A stretch of 64,000 bases of DNA. Origin: Piezodorus guildinii (taxonomy: Eukaryota > Arthropoda > Insecta > Hemiptera > Pentatomidae). Below, piece by piece: positions 12,938 to 23,964 of the stretch. Position numbers and translations under genes: made by a program. Location of the stretch: assembly GCA_023052935.1 (NCBI GenBank), contig CM041292.1, positions 101,596,426-101,660,425 of the forward strand, written 5' to 3'. The notes beneath the pieces are model-generated. The model was not told the DNA's origin. It searched no databases and worked only from the letters and a program-made list of their open reading frames with translations. The first letter of the stretch is position 1; every line of letters starts with the position of its first letter.

Positions 12938-13051
12938 AATATTTTTAGAGTGCTGCCACTGGGTAGTGTCTCTACATGTTTTTCATGACAGTTTTGTATA
13001 TTACCATCACACTTACTAGATGTATTTTTATTTAATACAGTTGTAAATATC

Positions 13052-13085
13052 AATAAATATGTTTTAAGAAAAAAAAAGAAAAGAA
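13052..13085 (+). terminator. Poly(A) signal and A-rich tail of Jockey
   Basis: AATAAA at 13052 inside ATCAATAAATATG, followed by an A-rich tail. The truncated copies at 63.2 kb and 34.55 kb have nearly the same ending, confirming this as the 3' end of the family. Confidence 0.85.
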
Positions 13086-13099
13086 ATTTCGGAAAATAA
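13086..13099 (+). repeat. Target-site duplication, right
   Basis: Second copy of the 14-bp ATTTCGGAAAATAA found at 8689-8702. Confidence 0.9.
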
Positions 13100-13800
13100 T
13101 TGACAAACAACTAGACCTGAAATCTAAAATCGATACTCTGATCGATATTGAAGAAAATATTAATTCGTCAAAAAAAAATATTAATAACGCGATGTTAATA
13201 TCGACACCAGAAAAATCTATCAATCAAATCTCAATCCGAAGAGTTAGTTACTTTCTGATCTCAAAACTCTCATAGCGATAAAAAACAAAATTAGAAAAAT
13301 TTCTCAAAAAACCAATAATCCAGTTCATAAATATATATCAAATAGAATAAACTCGTTCGTGAAAAATGAATTGATCAAATGGAAAAATAATAAATGGATA
13401 AAAACTCTAATTTGATTCCATCCTGGAGGTAAATGTTTATGTCGAATACATACATTTTTTACTAACCAGTCGCAATCATTACCACCTCTTAGACAAGCAG
13501 ATGGGTATGACTACTGTCAAAAAAACAAATCGGAACTACTAGCATTCCACGTCACTTCGGTAAGTTCCATATCTCCGAAAATTGGCTCCGTTCACAAAGA
13601 TCTTAAAGTTATCTATTCTGTAAAACAATTCCTTGAAATACCGATTACAGCTTCCTTCCCACCCATTTCACTAAAACAAACTAGTAAAATAGTTAAACAA
13701 CTACAAACTACAAAGGCACAAATGAACGCAAACCTCTCTCCACAAGTGAATACCGCGCCTACTGTGAAATGAAACTTAGAATTCCTTCGGGCTAAACGAG
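13100..13800 (+). pseudogene. Jockey-like ORF2 fossil, linker part (3' half of split fossil)
   Basis: Continues the fossil broken at 8702. Pieces read IDKQLDLKSKIDTLIDIEEN and HKYISNRINSFVKNEL, aligning with the linker of the younger element (NKLDLKLPLKTKQDIDLAIE). Stops and frameshifts are frequent. It fades out before the TA microsatellite at 13.8 kb. Confidence 0.65.
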
Positions 13801-13813
13801 GTCTAATTAGTAG

Positions 13814-13815
<2 letters not shown>

Positions 13816-13885
<70 letters not shown>

Positions 13886-13886
13886 T
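13816..13886. repeat. (TA)n microsatellite
   Basis: About 30 or more TA units with one G interruption. Confidence 0.95.
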
Positions 13887-13889
13887 ACT

Positions 13890-15510
13890 TATAGTACTGT
13901 ATATACATAGGTTAAGTATGTAAATATATATTTATTGAAAATAAAAATAAAAAATAGATCTCTTGTTCCAGGACTATCGACACAATAATCAATAAGTTAC
14001 AAGATCTCCTTAAAAACTTATTCGCTATTTTTGAAAATGGAAGAATAAAATTAATGTCCAGAAAACTCGATAGTTTTCACAAAAAAAAGGCCGTCCGTTA
14101 GAAAAAAACATTGTTATGAACGGAAACATAATCTTCTTGGCTCAGTCTATAAATAAAAATAAATAAGTTTAATATATAATTATTAGTTTACCAAAAGGTT
14201 GTTATTTTATTTATTTATTAATTTTTTAAATCATGAAAAAAAAAACTTAATATAAAAATAAGTAATAATTACTTGTATAATAGTTCTAGAGTATCCAAAC
14301 ATCAGTAAATACAACTTTTACTTTAGCACAAAATTAATTTACAGAGTAGTTTGTATAAAAGGTTTGAAGGTATCATTGAATGAAAGTTATTGGTTTCGAG
14401 ACGCTAATAGATTTGAAAAATCACATCATCTGACTGAACGAACTAGTGTTACGCGATACCCGTTAAAAAAATAACAGGCAAGAAGTAATGGCCATTGAGT
14501 CTTGACATATAGCGGCCATTCTTCATGTCGCTTCATTTATCTTTCAAATGGATCTGGGTTTGTTTCGTTTTGTCAGCGACAATTTCTCTGGGGCCGTTTG
14601 GTATTAGTTGAAGATTAATTAACTTATAATTTTCCAGAAAAAAAGAAAGAATCTTATGCATATTTTCTTAGAATTAGCACATTTATTTTTTCTCACTTCC
14701 TTCCTATTGTGATGTCCGATGCTTCTTCCATTTCGTTTCTATAAGCACACATCAGAAGCATTAATCTGATAAAACACCAAGAAAAATGGCAATATTCATA
14801 CAACTAATAAAGATATTTTGCTAGTCAATTTATTAACATTTTAGCTGAATATTTCAAATTGATTAATGATTAATAACCAGCACACATACAACATTTTTTA
14901 TACCTTGTAATTAAACCAGTTATCAACACTGTAATTTTCAGTAAAGTGAAATAAAATTATTGCAAAGACAGACGACTTGAATATAAATCAATTAATATTT
15001 GAGAATTGGAATCTTCTACACCACCATTTCATTCGCAATAGTTGAATTGTTTAAAGTCGTAAGGACGAACATAGGGGTACGAGAACGCGAATAAAAGCTA
15101 AGTTTTTAATTGTATAGAATCTTATATGAAGAAAAATTCTTCAGTTAATCCTATTAGGAAATCCCCTTTAATTTAAAACGTATTTTTTTTCAATTTGTTC
15201 TTGAATTGTAATACTGATAGAAATATATATTAAATAAGGAATATATGATCAAAAATATTTATACAACACAAAATAGTAAAAAAATCCTGCATCATTATTA
15301 ACCTTTCTCGAGAGGTTGTAACGCTTTGAAACGTAAAGTAAAATGTCTTTATTTAGATATTATGATAAGAAAATAAAAATTACAGGATAAAAAAACAATT
15401 AGCATTGATTGTCGTGCAAGTATAAATGAGAAATCATACGAATGTTTGAGAGATACCGTGACGTATCTGTGGGGATTTAAAAGATATGGGAAATTTAAAA
15501 ATACTAAAAA
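13890..15510. other. No gene recognised
   Basis: AT-rich. A short patch near 13980-14080 reads IINKLQDLLKNLFAIFENG in the plus direction, reminiscent of a LINE ORF1 C-terminus, but too short to call. Confidence 0.35.
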
Positions 15511-15514
15511 AAGG

Positions 15515-16027
15515 ACTTGGGTTTTCCATCCCACGTGGGCATTGATGGCAATGAAGAAGCCGGCAGGGCTGCGAAAGAAGCTGCATTCCAAATGTCCCAA
15601 TACACCCAACTTATATGAAGGAGCACGTAAAAAATTACCTGAAAGGGAAAATTTCTTGGGCCCTGGAACAAATTTGGTGAGAGGTTGACACACAAATAAA
15701 TTAAGGAAAATCAAGCCATCGCCTTCTCCCTGGAAGACATCACTGCGAAGTGATCGCCGCGAGGAAACTGCTTAGGTGAGACTTCGTATTGGACATAGCA
15801 GGCTCACACATGTCCATCTTATCCTCAGGCAGCCTGAACCAATGTGTGATATGTGCAGAGTGCCTCTCTCAATAAAACATATAATTGACAACATTCCCAA
15901 ATTCTTTGTACTAATGGATAAATTTAATCTACCAAGATCGCTGAGTAAGAGCTTGAAAGACTCTAGTGAAACAATTAGTTCACTACTGAGGTTCATCAAA
16001 GAATGTCACCTGCTCCAGAAAAAATAA
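15515..16027 (+). pseudogene. LINE RNase H and C-terminal region, degenerate
   Basis: A remnant of a non-LTR element of the RNase H-bearing type (I/R1-like group by content). It reads FPSHVGIDGNEEAGRAAKEA, the RNase H motif with DGNE-A, followed by WKTSLRSDRREET, then VRLRIGHSRLTHVHLI and CDMCRVPLSIKHII, the Cys/His-containing C-terminal block typical of these ORF2 proteins, and a tail ending HLLQKK at a stop near 16026. Several stops break the frame between 15600 and 15770. The RT part is not recognisable upstream. Confidence 0.8.
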
Positions 16028-17334
16028 GTAGATAAAATTAAAAAAAGGAAAGAAATATAAATTCGCACGTATTCCAATACCCTAACCTAACCAGTATCTT
16101 TCCAATAGTTTTTTCGGTTTGTTGTTTGTCTTACATTGCTTTGAAAATTTTCACAAGACCAGAAACTATGGTTTCGAATTCCCTGCACATAAATTAATCC
16201 TGAAAAACATTCCAAATCGGCTGGATGTTAATATCGAAATTTGCCCTTTTTTCAGCGTTTTAGGGATTTCTTCCTCTTGTGCTGGTGATTTAGCACCAAA
16301 CCGAAGTGTTGATATAGTAAGTAACTTAACCTAACCCTACCACTTAATATTAAATTGATGACTGAAAAGGAAGGAACGCCAGTTTGAAGAACACTATTCT
16401 TAGTAAACTTTGAGAATGGAGTAGGAATCGCTGAGTACTGTTCTCTTTCAGGAATCTCATGCATTTATTCATACAATGGCTGTCTGGGATTTCCGAACAA
16501 GTGTAAGAAAAAGTCCGAGTGCGGGAAAAAAAAAAAGTTTCTCTTGTTTAAAATCAGTCAACGAAGTTTGTACTAATTTTTGAATTAACGTTTTAACATG
16601 GTAATTGTATTTTAATTACCATGACTTAAAAGTCAGGGTGGAAAACTCGATTATTACCTCACTCGGATGGAAGGAAACTCCGCTAAACTTGATTAAAGCT
16701 CGTTCCGCCAGAGGGTGGGGATACATGGGCGCCAACTGGGAGGAAGAAATATCCGATATCGGATCGCGGGGAGGAAGAATCGCTAATGAAAGGAGATGAC
16801 AAAAGCGGGCCTCGTATCGTGGCTCAGCCCTCCCTCCGTTACAGGGAGTGTCCATTCCTTTCTTCTTAAGGCTAATAATCATCCCTTCATCCCTCGCCAG
16901 CCCGTTAGTCAACCCTTAGTGGTCACATCTCTTACCTCTTCTTTCTACTATTAATCTTCGATAAAATCTAACGGTCTGAAATAATAATCGGAATTGGATT
17001 GCCTTGTACAAGATATCATTTTTTTATTATTTCAGTTTAAAGCTTACAATTTATCATTCAGCATAATGCCTAGACGTGGCAAAAGAGATACACATATTTT
17101 TTTAAAAGTAATTTATTATCCATCGAAGAAGAGTCATAAATATGATCATGAGTTTTAAATGTACCGCTGACACAAATATCGAAATTCGAATATCATCCCT
17201 TACCGAAGCCACTGGTTTTTTTTACTTCTGCAATCAGAACCATGGTTATATCCAATACCTGAAACCCACCGTATTGACTGCGAAATAGGCTATGGTATAA
17301 TCGGCCAATTCGAACACAAATCGGAATTTCTACA
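16028..17334. other. No gene recognised; GC-richer patch 16670-16920
   Basis: Contains CCTAACCTAACC-like motifs at about 16080 and 16328. The patch 16670-16920 is clearly richer in GC than its surroundings and has an open plus frame (GWGYMGANWEEEISDIGSRG), but nothing recognisable. Confidence 0.35.
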
Positions 17335-17985
17335 ATTCCAGCGGAAACATAGCGAGTGGACTTATTTATGTTTTATATTTACGATATGTGGACTTATATC
17401 GAATGGGTATAAAACACTAGATGGAATAGGCTCTGCTGTCATCTCAGAGGACGCGAACATGTATTTATTACCTTCGTATTGTTCGACATATCATGCTGAG
17501 ATGCTTGCAATAAATCGGGATTTAATTTGTTCGTACTTGGTGAAGGTTGGTGGTCTAATTGATGTCACAGAAGGACTGTTTGTTCCGAGTGCATTAACGT
17601 AGGAAATAATAGCACTCGTAAAAAAAAAAAAAAAAGGTCCGTGAACATTGGCTGACTTCGTAGTTTGCAATGAAGGAGAATAAACTGAGAGTGGTAGAGT
17701 CTTGCGTGGAGTATGATAGAGCGGACCTACGGATGTGAAGGAAGGAGGAAGTAGTACTGGCTCGATTAAGGATTGGCAACCCAAGGCTGACCAACGGCTA
17801 CCCGATGACGAAGGGGTCACCGCCTCAATGTACATCCTCTGAGTATCCCATATTCTGCTGGAGTGTTTTGCGTTCGAAGCGGAGCTGAGGAAATTTGTAA
17901 CAACATGGGCATCACCACAATACTGAAAAAATGTACCAATGAGATGGTGAGAAAACAATCGAGCCTTTTGTGCATCTGATTTTGC
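17335..17985 (+). pseudogene. Second LINE RNase H and C-terminal fossil
   Basis: Plus-strand remnant that reads GYKTLDGIGSAVISED ... STYHAEMLAINRDLICSYL, an RNase H fold beginning where YTDGS would be (here degraded to SNGY), and after an A-run at 17619-17634 a C-terminal block LRIGNPRLTNGYP-like, again the segment that follows RNase H in I-group ORF2. It is in the same orientation as the fossil at 15.5 kb, but the sequence differs, so it is a separate element or a diverged duplicate. Confidence 0.65.
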
Positions 17986-18184
17986 CCTAGAGCCATCAGA
18001 ATATTTGAGTGGATAAGAAACTTCGTGGTGCTAGAGTATCCGTTTGCTCATATTTCATAATAGTATTTTATTAGTGTACAAAGGGTTCATCAAATTATTA
18101 TAATTTTCAGTCTTTGAACGTCTTATTTTCACAATAAGTTGTCTTAACAGGTTATTATTTATTTTATTATGAAGATGGCCTCCC

Positions 18185-19420
18185 AAATTACCGTGCCCTT
18201 ACCAATGACATTACCTCCATATTCTGAAGTTATCATGGTGCTAAAACAAATAAACCCACTGACAGTCTGAATTTCTATAAAATGAATAGCCTTCTTCCTT
18301 CGTTTTCTAAATTATTCAAAGAAAAAATTTTTTAACGTCTAGATCTCTTTAACTATTCAAATGTATACCAATCATCAGTCCATTAAAAAAAAAAAAAAAA
18401 ATCAATCTACTATACAACAATGTCACCGGTTAGTTGATTTAATTTCTGATTCATTAGAATAAAAAAATATTGTCCAGGAGTTTTCATTAACATTAGACAG
18501 ATTACGACTAGCTTTGACATAAAGGGTTGCTTTGCAAACTTAAGATTTTACTTCCACCAACCTTATATTTAATAATACTTTCATACCTTACCATCCGTGG
18601 GTTTTCCGTGAAAGTGGGGACTGAAATCTCTGCCATTAAGCAAAATAAGGCAGGTGTACCTCAGGGCAGTGTTTTAGAACCAATTTTGAATACCATATGT
18701 ATATATGTCAGACCTGACACAGTACAATGATACTCTATTAGCTACTTTTGCTGATGATACAGCTAATCTGTTTTCAGCTAAAATAATTTTCAATCTCTCT
18801 CCAAAATCACCTAAATGAAATTTCTGCTTGGGCTATTAGAAATAAATTAAAATGAATGAGTCCAAGAGCGTTCATGTGGTATTCACTCTGAACCATAAGC
18901 CTTCTCCTCCCATTTATTTGAATAATATTTCAATTCCAAGCTCCAAAATATTTAAGTATTCATTAGAAAAAAGACTGACCTGGAACACACATTCGGCAAA
19001 AACGTTAAAAAATTAACAAACGATATAGTCTTTTATATTGATTACTCGACAGACTTTCTAAATTACCATTAACTAACAAACTAACTTCTTATAAAGTTTT
19101 GCTAAAACCAATCTAGATATACAAAGTATAAACTGAAATAGTTGAAATGTTCACTTCGTTATGTACCATGCCATGTAAAACGGTGCGTCTACTATTTTAC
19201 GCAGCACTTTGGGTTTTCGATGGCATTGCAGAGCGCCACACCATCGAAAATCCAAAGAATATAATCTTTTCACTCAAAAGTGCTGCGTAAAATAGTGAAC
19301 GATTGATCAATAACGAAGTGAACATTCCAACTAGTTCAGTCACATTCCAAGCTAATTTATCCAGAAATTTTAGGATCTGACATTTTTATTAAATTTGGAA
19401 CGATGTATCCTTCCATGTTG
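18185..19420 (+). pseudogene. Jockey-like reverse transcriptase fossil, interrupted by a MITE
   Basis: Aligns by eye to the ORF2 of the 8.7-kb element: PLPMTLPPYSE (LPLQMTLPP there), QSTIQQCHRLVDLISDSLE (HSTIQQCHRVVD), AGVPQGSVLEPIL (18650), FADDTANLF (18750), and SSKIFKYSLEKRLTWNTH (RYLGLLLDKRLTWNPH). Stops and frameshifts are dense. A 210-bp MITE sits at 19131-19340, after which coding-like sequence continues briefly (GSDIFIKFGT). Confidence 0.8.
19131..19340. mobile_element. MITE, 210 bp, with nested inverted repeats
   Basis: Terminal inverted repeat of about 30 bp: left CTGAAATAGTTGAAATG then TTCACTTCGTTAT; right, read in reverse, CTGAACTAGTTGGAATG then the same TTCACTTCGTTAT. A second inverted pair lies inside (ACTATTTTACGCAGCACTTT against AAAGTGCTGCGTAAAATAGT), and a third flanks the centre (TTTTCGATGG and CCATCGAAAA). 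The whole unit can fold into one long hairpin. No coding. No clean target duplication found, so the superfamily is not assigned. Confidence 0.8.
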
Positions 19421-19434
19421 TTAGAGTGTTATAC

Positions 19435-19486
19435 AAATCAATATCTTAAACAAACGCATGAGTTCTTTTGTTTAAGATATTGATTT
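19435..19486. repeat. Perfect 20-bp inverted repeat
   Basis: AAATCAATATCTTAAACAAA at 19435-19454 pairs perfectly with TTTGTTTAAGATATTGATTT at 19467-19486, with a 12-nt loop. Confidence 0.9.
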
Positions 19487-20081
19487 TCCTTTATAACGTT
19501 TCGAACATCCGTAGTTTTAATCGCACTAGGCTTATATATTATTTATTTTATTAAATTTCCGTTATGTTTTAAGTAAACTTTTTAAACCATTAAATACAAA
19601 TATTTTTCTTCATATTAAGGAGATAAAATCCTATCATTTTTATTATTGCATCTGGTTGCTAATATAATGGTAGGTATTTTAAAATTTTTATTTTTTCAAT
19701 TGACGTACCGTCTTTGGTTCATAATTATTTTTTTTTTTAACTATTTGCTTTGTTTTACACTTTTTATATTTTTATAGAGGGTATTTTGTTCATAATAATT
19801 AGAGCATCATTGATGATTTATTTATTTATTCGAGAAATAACCGTACTTCACAAGTAGTTCTGAATACTGAGGCTTGGATTCGTGATTGCTATTATGCAAT
19901 TACTCTTGGCTAATTAACAAAATTTATTGCTGTGTAAATATTGTATGAATGTAATCTTCCACCACTACTATTAATGTCCAAATTGGGACAGATTGTAATT
20001 CTACTCAATAAAAAAAAATTGCGATTGTAAAAAAAAAAATAACAAAATAACATTTTAGATTTTTATAAACATTTTAATCTG
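19487..20081. other. No gene; possible LINE tail at 19.9-20.03 kb
   Basis: AT-rich. The end (about 19900-20035) has a 3'-UTR look, with CTCAATAAAAAAAA and a second A-run, but no coding part was recognised. Confidence 0.35.
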
Positions 20082-20345
20082 GGGGAGCCCGTGGCTGAGT
20101 GACTAGCGCGGTAGTCTCTTATGATAAACGTTGTGAGTTCAAATCCCAGTCCCGGCGGGGAGTTTTATAAGGACAGAATTAAATGGGGATTCACTGACAG
20201 CCTCTCCCCCGGCTTTTATTCACTCAGCCAAATGGTACCCACTCACAAAAATAGGCGTGGGGAGTGATGACCCTATCCTAACAAATTTCATCTAGAATCG
20301 TGACTATATTCTTCCAGGAGATTATACCACACGGCCAGAGAAGAA
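20082..20345 (+). mobile_element. SINE family 1, full-length tRNA-derived copy
   Basis: Starts with a tRNA-like head: A-box TGGCTGAGTGACTAGCGCG and B-box GTTCAAATCCC (about 20140), spaced as in a tRNA-derived pol III promoter. The body includes ACTCACAAAAATAGGCGTGG and ends in an A-rich tail at about 20340. 5'-truncated relatives lie near 58.97 kb and 59.19 kb. SINEs of this kind are transcribed by RNA polymerase III and moved by a partner LINE. Confidence 0.85.
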
Positions 20346-20457
20346 AAAAAAAATGATATTAATATATTTTTTTAAGTAATATAATTTATTGAAGGAATTA
20401 GTCCGGGTGGCGGTCATTAAATGAAACAACTGAATAGTTTTAACTATTTTATTGTTT

Positions 20458-20496
20458 GCCAACGTTTCGACCCCCATTGTGGGTCATCATCAGGGC
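20458..20496 (-). ncRNA. Hammerhead-like ribozyme motif, PLE1 left repeat
   Basis: Minus-strand reading: GCC, then CTGATGA, a GACCC/GGGTC hairpin, GAAAC, GTT, GGC. The GCC and GGC would close stem I; stem III is minimal. Hammerhead motifs in Penelope terminal repeats are known from the literature; activity here is inference. Confidence 0.7.
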
Positions 20497-20509
20497 GTCT
20501 GGTAGGTGA

Positions 20510-21900
20510 GTGGAAACTGGCCTTCACAAACGACTGGCCAAAAAAACTGAACAAAGGATTTTTTTATTAAAATGTCGAACCCATTCTGTTTTTCCAAAAT
20601 TTATTGAGAACTGCATTAGTCAAGTCCCTTTGTCAAACTCCCTTACTTCCAAATTGACACACTCATTGGAGAAATACAAGAGAACGTTACTTAACTTAAA
20701 AATTAGGGAAACCATACAACAAATAGACCTCATAAACGACAATATCAGTTCCTTAAATTCCTCTTTACATCCTATTATAGGCGACCACAACATGGACAAA
20801 CTGACTACAAGTATTCAAACAATTTTTGCATTCACTAAAAAACAGACAAAATTTTCCCTCGTTAAAAAATTTAAAACTATTTATGAAAAGAGTATCAATA
20901 AAAAACCGTATCCCAAAGGCTCGGATGATTGGATCAAAAATATTTCCTCTACCTCTGTTCCCACTAATGTTAATAATATTTTAAGCTTAGGTCCCAATTT
21001 TTCTACCCCTTCTTCTAACCCTTCTAAAATGATTCCCCAACTTATAACAGATCTAGAATATATTTATAAAGACGACATTTTCAAAATAACTGACGAAGAC
21101 AAAGAAATTTCCCGGTTGCGGATTAGCAACATGATTTCCAACCACCTCCAACACCCCAAACCTCGTTCGTCATTTTCCCCTCTCTTCTTCAAAGATCTTT
21201 CCTTAACCCGCTCATTCCTCAAATCAAACGACCAAATTTTAGTAACCAAAGCCGACAAAGGTAACGTAACAGTTATTATGGACAGAACTGAGTACGATGA
21301 CAAAATAAATTCACTTCTATCAGACCTATCAACATATACACCCTCTACCCGTGACCCAACCCGTCCTCTCATGATAAAATTTAACCAACATATCAAAAAT
21401 CTCTTCGATAATAAATTCATTAATCTATCTACATACAGAAACCTAATCTCTTATAATTCCTTACCCCCACGTCTGTATGGCCTTCCGAAAATTCACAAAC
21501 CCGGTAATCCACTCCGTCCCATTATTTCAAACATCAATGCACCTTCCTCCAAACTCAGTAAATTTCTTCTACCGTCACTAAAAATACTCAGCCGTACAAA
21601 CTCCTACGACATTACAAACTCTCTTTACCTCCGACAACAATTATTATCACTTCAAATCCCCCCTAACTACATTTTAACATCGTTTGACGCCGAAAGCTTA
21701 TTCACTAATATTCCCATTGACAAAGTTCTCCATTTAGTTAAAAAACACTGGACCATTATCGAACCTCACACCACGCTAAATCTTTCTACTTACTTACAAT
21801 CACTGGAACTTTGCTGCAAAACAGGATACCTCACTTTTAAGGGAAAATTTTACAATCAGGTCTCTGGACTAGCAATGGGAAACTGCCTAGAGCCAGTTTC
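20510..21900 (+). pseudogene. PLE1 reverse transcriptase, C-terminally truncated
   Basis: Open frame of about 460 codons before it runs into the terminal repeat (the frame stays open to 21964). It carries the Penelope RT signature: VTKADKGNVTVIMDR, LYGLPKIHKPGNPLRPIIS, TSFDAESLFTNIPIDK (the first catalytic Asp), and YNQVSGLAMGN. It stops there, so YVDD and the GIY-YIG endonuclease are absent. No ATG opens the frame; the first codon after an upstream stop is GTG inside the left repeat, so the true start has been lost. Penelope enzymes are related to telomerase in their RT and use a GIY-YIG nuclease to prime insertion; this copy can do neither. Confidence 0.93.
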
Positions 21901-21916
21901 CACTCACCTACCAGAC

Positions 21917-21955
21917 GCCCTGATGATGACCCACAATGGGGGTCGAAACGTTGGC
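21917..21955 (+). ncRNA. Hammerhead-like ribozyme motif, PLE1 right repeat
   Basis: Same motif as at 20458-20496 in the opposite orientation: GCC-CTGATGA, hairpin GACCC/GGGTC, GAAAC-GTT-GGC. It lies in sense with the RT frame. Confidence 0.72.
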
Positions 21956-22274
21956 AAACAATAAAATAGTTAAAACTATTCAGTTGTTTCATTTAATGAC
22001 CGCCACCCGGACTAATTCCTTCAGTAATTCTCAACGGTCAACTAATTATATCCACAATAATATAATTTATAATTGTAATTTTATTTTTCAGTCATTAGAA
22101 ATAACAGTTGATTTATTATATTCCTTACTTTGTTTTTTTTATTACTATTAATCTAAATTTATTTAAAATGGTGGAGTTTTTGTTGATCGTTGAGAAATTA
22201 GATGAGGAAGATGGTTGGGGCTGCGGTCATAAATTAGAAATACACATTTAAAACAAGTGCTATTTTAATTATGT

Positions 22275-22309
22275 GCCATGTTTCGGCCTACAATGTGGGC
22301 CATCAGGGC
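22275..22309 (-). ncRNA. Hammerhead-like motif, PLE2 left repeat
   Basis: Minus-strand: GCC, CTGATG (final A missing), GGCC...GGCC hairpin, GAAAC-AT-GGC. Decayed relative to PLE1 and PLE3 but with the same frame of closing GCC/GGC and GAAAC. Confidence 0.55.
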
Positions 22310-23409
22310 TAAAAGAAATAAGATAACTACCAATGTAATTATAGACTTAATAATGCGTTAGGTATATAATAATAATATGACAGTAATATAATATGGGAAC
22401 ATAAATAAAATTAAATGTAAAATGATAATAAAATTACGTATGAAAATAAAAAAAATTAAGATGATAGTTATAAAATATGCAAGTAAACAGAATCGTGATA
22501 ACGATATTGTAATAAGAATAAATAAAGAGAGACTAAGCAAATGAAAAAATGACAAAGGAAAAATATGTGAACAATTAAAATTTTAAATATGAACAATTTT
22601 GTAGTGATATATGACGGTAATATATTTATACGGTAAAAACATAGTTAAGAGTATAGGTAATATATAAAAAGAACATAGTCATTAAAAAAGAGAAACAGAA
22701 TAAATAAAAAATAATTTCAAATTTTAAAATAATGTAATATTAATCATACGTCAGGATATGTAACAGAGAAAGATATGAGTATGGAAAGAGGGAGAAAGAA
22801 ATAGGCGATGAAAAAAAGATCCTAATCAATAAGTAAAAAGATACATACTTGACTCTGAGACGGTGTCTAAAGAAGTGATGTTTTTCTGTTTAAAAAAACG
22901 TACGTTGCGTGGGACGGAAAATATGGGAACTAGAATGTTCGCTAGCCAAGTAGCTTTTCCAAGGAGCTATGTTATGTTTACTGATTCGATTGTTTGTTGA
23001 AGAAAAAAAAAACTAAAGGATTGGCTAATGATTTTTTTAAATACATATGAATAATATAAAATAGCGGATTGAGATTAAAAAAATGTAGAATTAGTAAAAA
23101 ATAAAAAAAATAGGAAGCAAAAAATATACAAGCATGACTATAAAGAGGAAGATGTAAGTAATAGTGACGAGGTAAAGATTAAAAGATATAGGTAATAATG
23201 AATGAACGATGATTAATGACGATTAGGTAATAACTAATGACGATAAGGTGCTGTCGAAGGAAATGATAAATAAAACAGTAATCTGGTAGGTAAACAAATA
23301 AATAAATAAAATTGCGGTCCAAAAAATAAATAAATATATAAATAAAAAAATGATAAGTAAATAAAAATAAAATTTGAAGAGATGATCAGATGGTTGTTTA
23401 AAAAATGAG

Positions 23410-23955
23410 CTAGGGATGCTTTATTATATTTAATATTTGAGAATAAGCTAGTGATAAGTTATGTTTGTCAGTCTTTTGATTAACACGAAGGGATTCTAGT
23501 TGTATGCAAATGCATTCTGTAACGAGTCGCTTGTCATGATTGGGAACAGTGGCAAGAATGGATGTTTTATCAAAGTCAAAAGAATGGTTGAGGGTTAAGG
23601 AATGTTCTGAAAGTTTTGAAGCGGTAGAATTTTTTGAGGAAATTGTATATTTGTGTCGGGTGATGCGATCTTTGAGAAGGTTTTTGGTTTCACCAATATA
23701 GGCAGAGTTGCAATTAGGAGTTCCGCAAGGGACTCTATAAACAATTTTTGAACGATGGTCTGTTGGTATAATGTCTTTAAGTAAGCTGTAAATATTGGAG
23801 AGTTTGTACTAGGATTTAAAAGCAAGTCTGAGGTTTGGATTGAAGGATTTTAATGATTTTTTATTTTTTTCTGAAAGAGAGGGAATGCAAGGTAGGGATC
23901 TATATAAGGGAGTTATACTGGGTAATGATGGAGTAGAAAGAGAGGTTGAGACTGA
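23410..23955 (-). pseudogene. PLE2 GIY-YIG endonuclease, one in-frame stop
   Basis: Minus-strand frame that ends at TAG 23410-23412. It begins with the linker (YRSLPCIPSLSEKNKKSLK), meets a TAG at 23809-23811, then runs open for 132 codons. The nuclease reads KIVYRVPCGTPNCN, SAYIGETKNLLKDRI, HKYTIS, KLSEHSLTLNHSFDF and RLVTECICIQLE: the paired tyrosines, the Arg of KDRI and the Glu of TECI fit the GIY-YIG catalytic pattern, with the Cys/His pairs usual in Penelope nucleases. Upstream it is separated from the RT by the insertion at 23965-24302. Confidence 0.88.
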
Positions 23956-23964
23956 TTCTTGTGG

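Larger units (their letters stand above)
8703..13085 (+). mobile_element. Jockey-clade LINE, nearly intact (4383 bp)
   Basis: A full-length-looking non-LTR retrotransposon bounded by a 14-bp target duplication. Order: 5' UTR of about 530 bp, ORF1 (9233-10244), ORF2 (10241-12937), 3' UTR of about 110 bp with AATAAA at 13052, and an A-rich tail. Known family biology: such elements copy by target-primed reverse transcription using the ORF2 endonuclease and reverse transcriptase. Only two coding lesions are visible, a frameshift in an A-run of ORF1 and one stop in ORF2, so the copy is young. Other copies of the family lie at 34.5 kb (minus) and 62.9 kb (plus), both 5'-truncated. It interrupts an older Jockey fossil. 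Confidence 0.92.
20390..22057 (+). mobile_element. Penelope-like element PLE1
   Basis: Bounded by a 13-bp duplication (TAATATAATTTAT at 20377-20389 and 22058-22070). It has 132-bp inverted terminal repeats (20390-20521 and 21892-22023) and a 34-bp overhang (22024-22057) between the right repeat and the duplication. Inside is a truncated reverse transcriptase frame. The endonuclease half is missing: the RT is cut at the Q-SGLAMGN motif where the right repeat begins. Terminal repeats plus an overhang of about 34 bp fit what is described for Penelope elements; that both repeats face each other marks a rearranged, 3'-deleted copy. Confidence 0.92.

Noticed and set aside
15349..15714. 121-codon minus ORF
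   Set aside because: Opposes the RNase H fossil, which explains the conserved sequence on the plus strand.
20510..21964. 484-residue intact Penelope protein
   Set aside because: The last part is terminal-repeat sequence, the start is a GTG inside the other repeat, and the YVDD and nuclease are missing.
23595..23825. 76-codon minus ORF as a gene
   Set aside because: It is an off-frame shadow of the PLE2 nuclease, whose true frame gives VYRVPC...YIGET.
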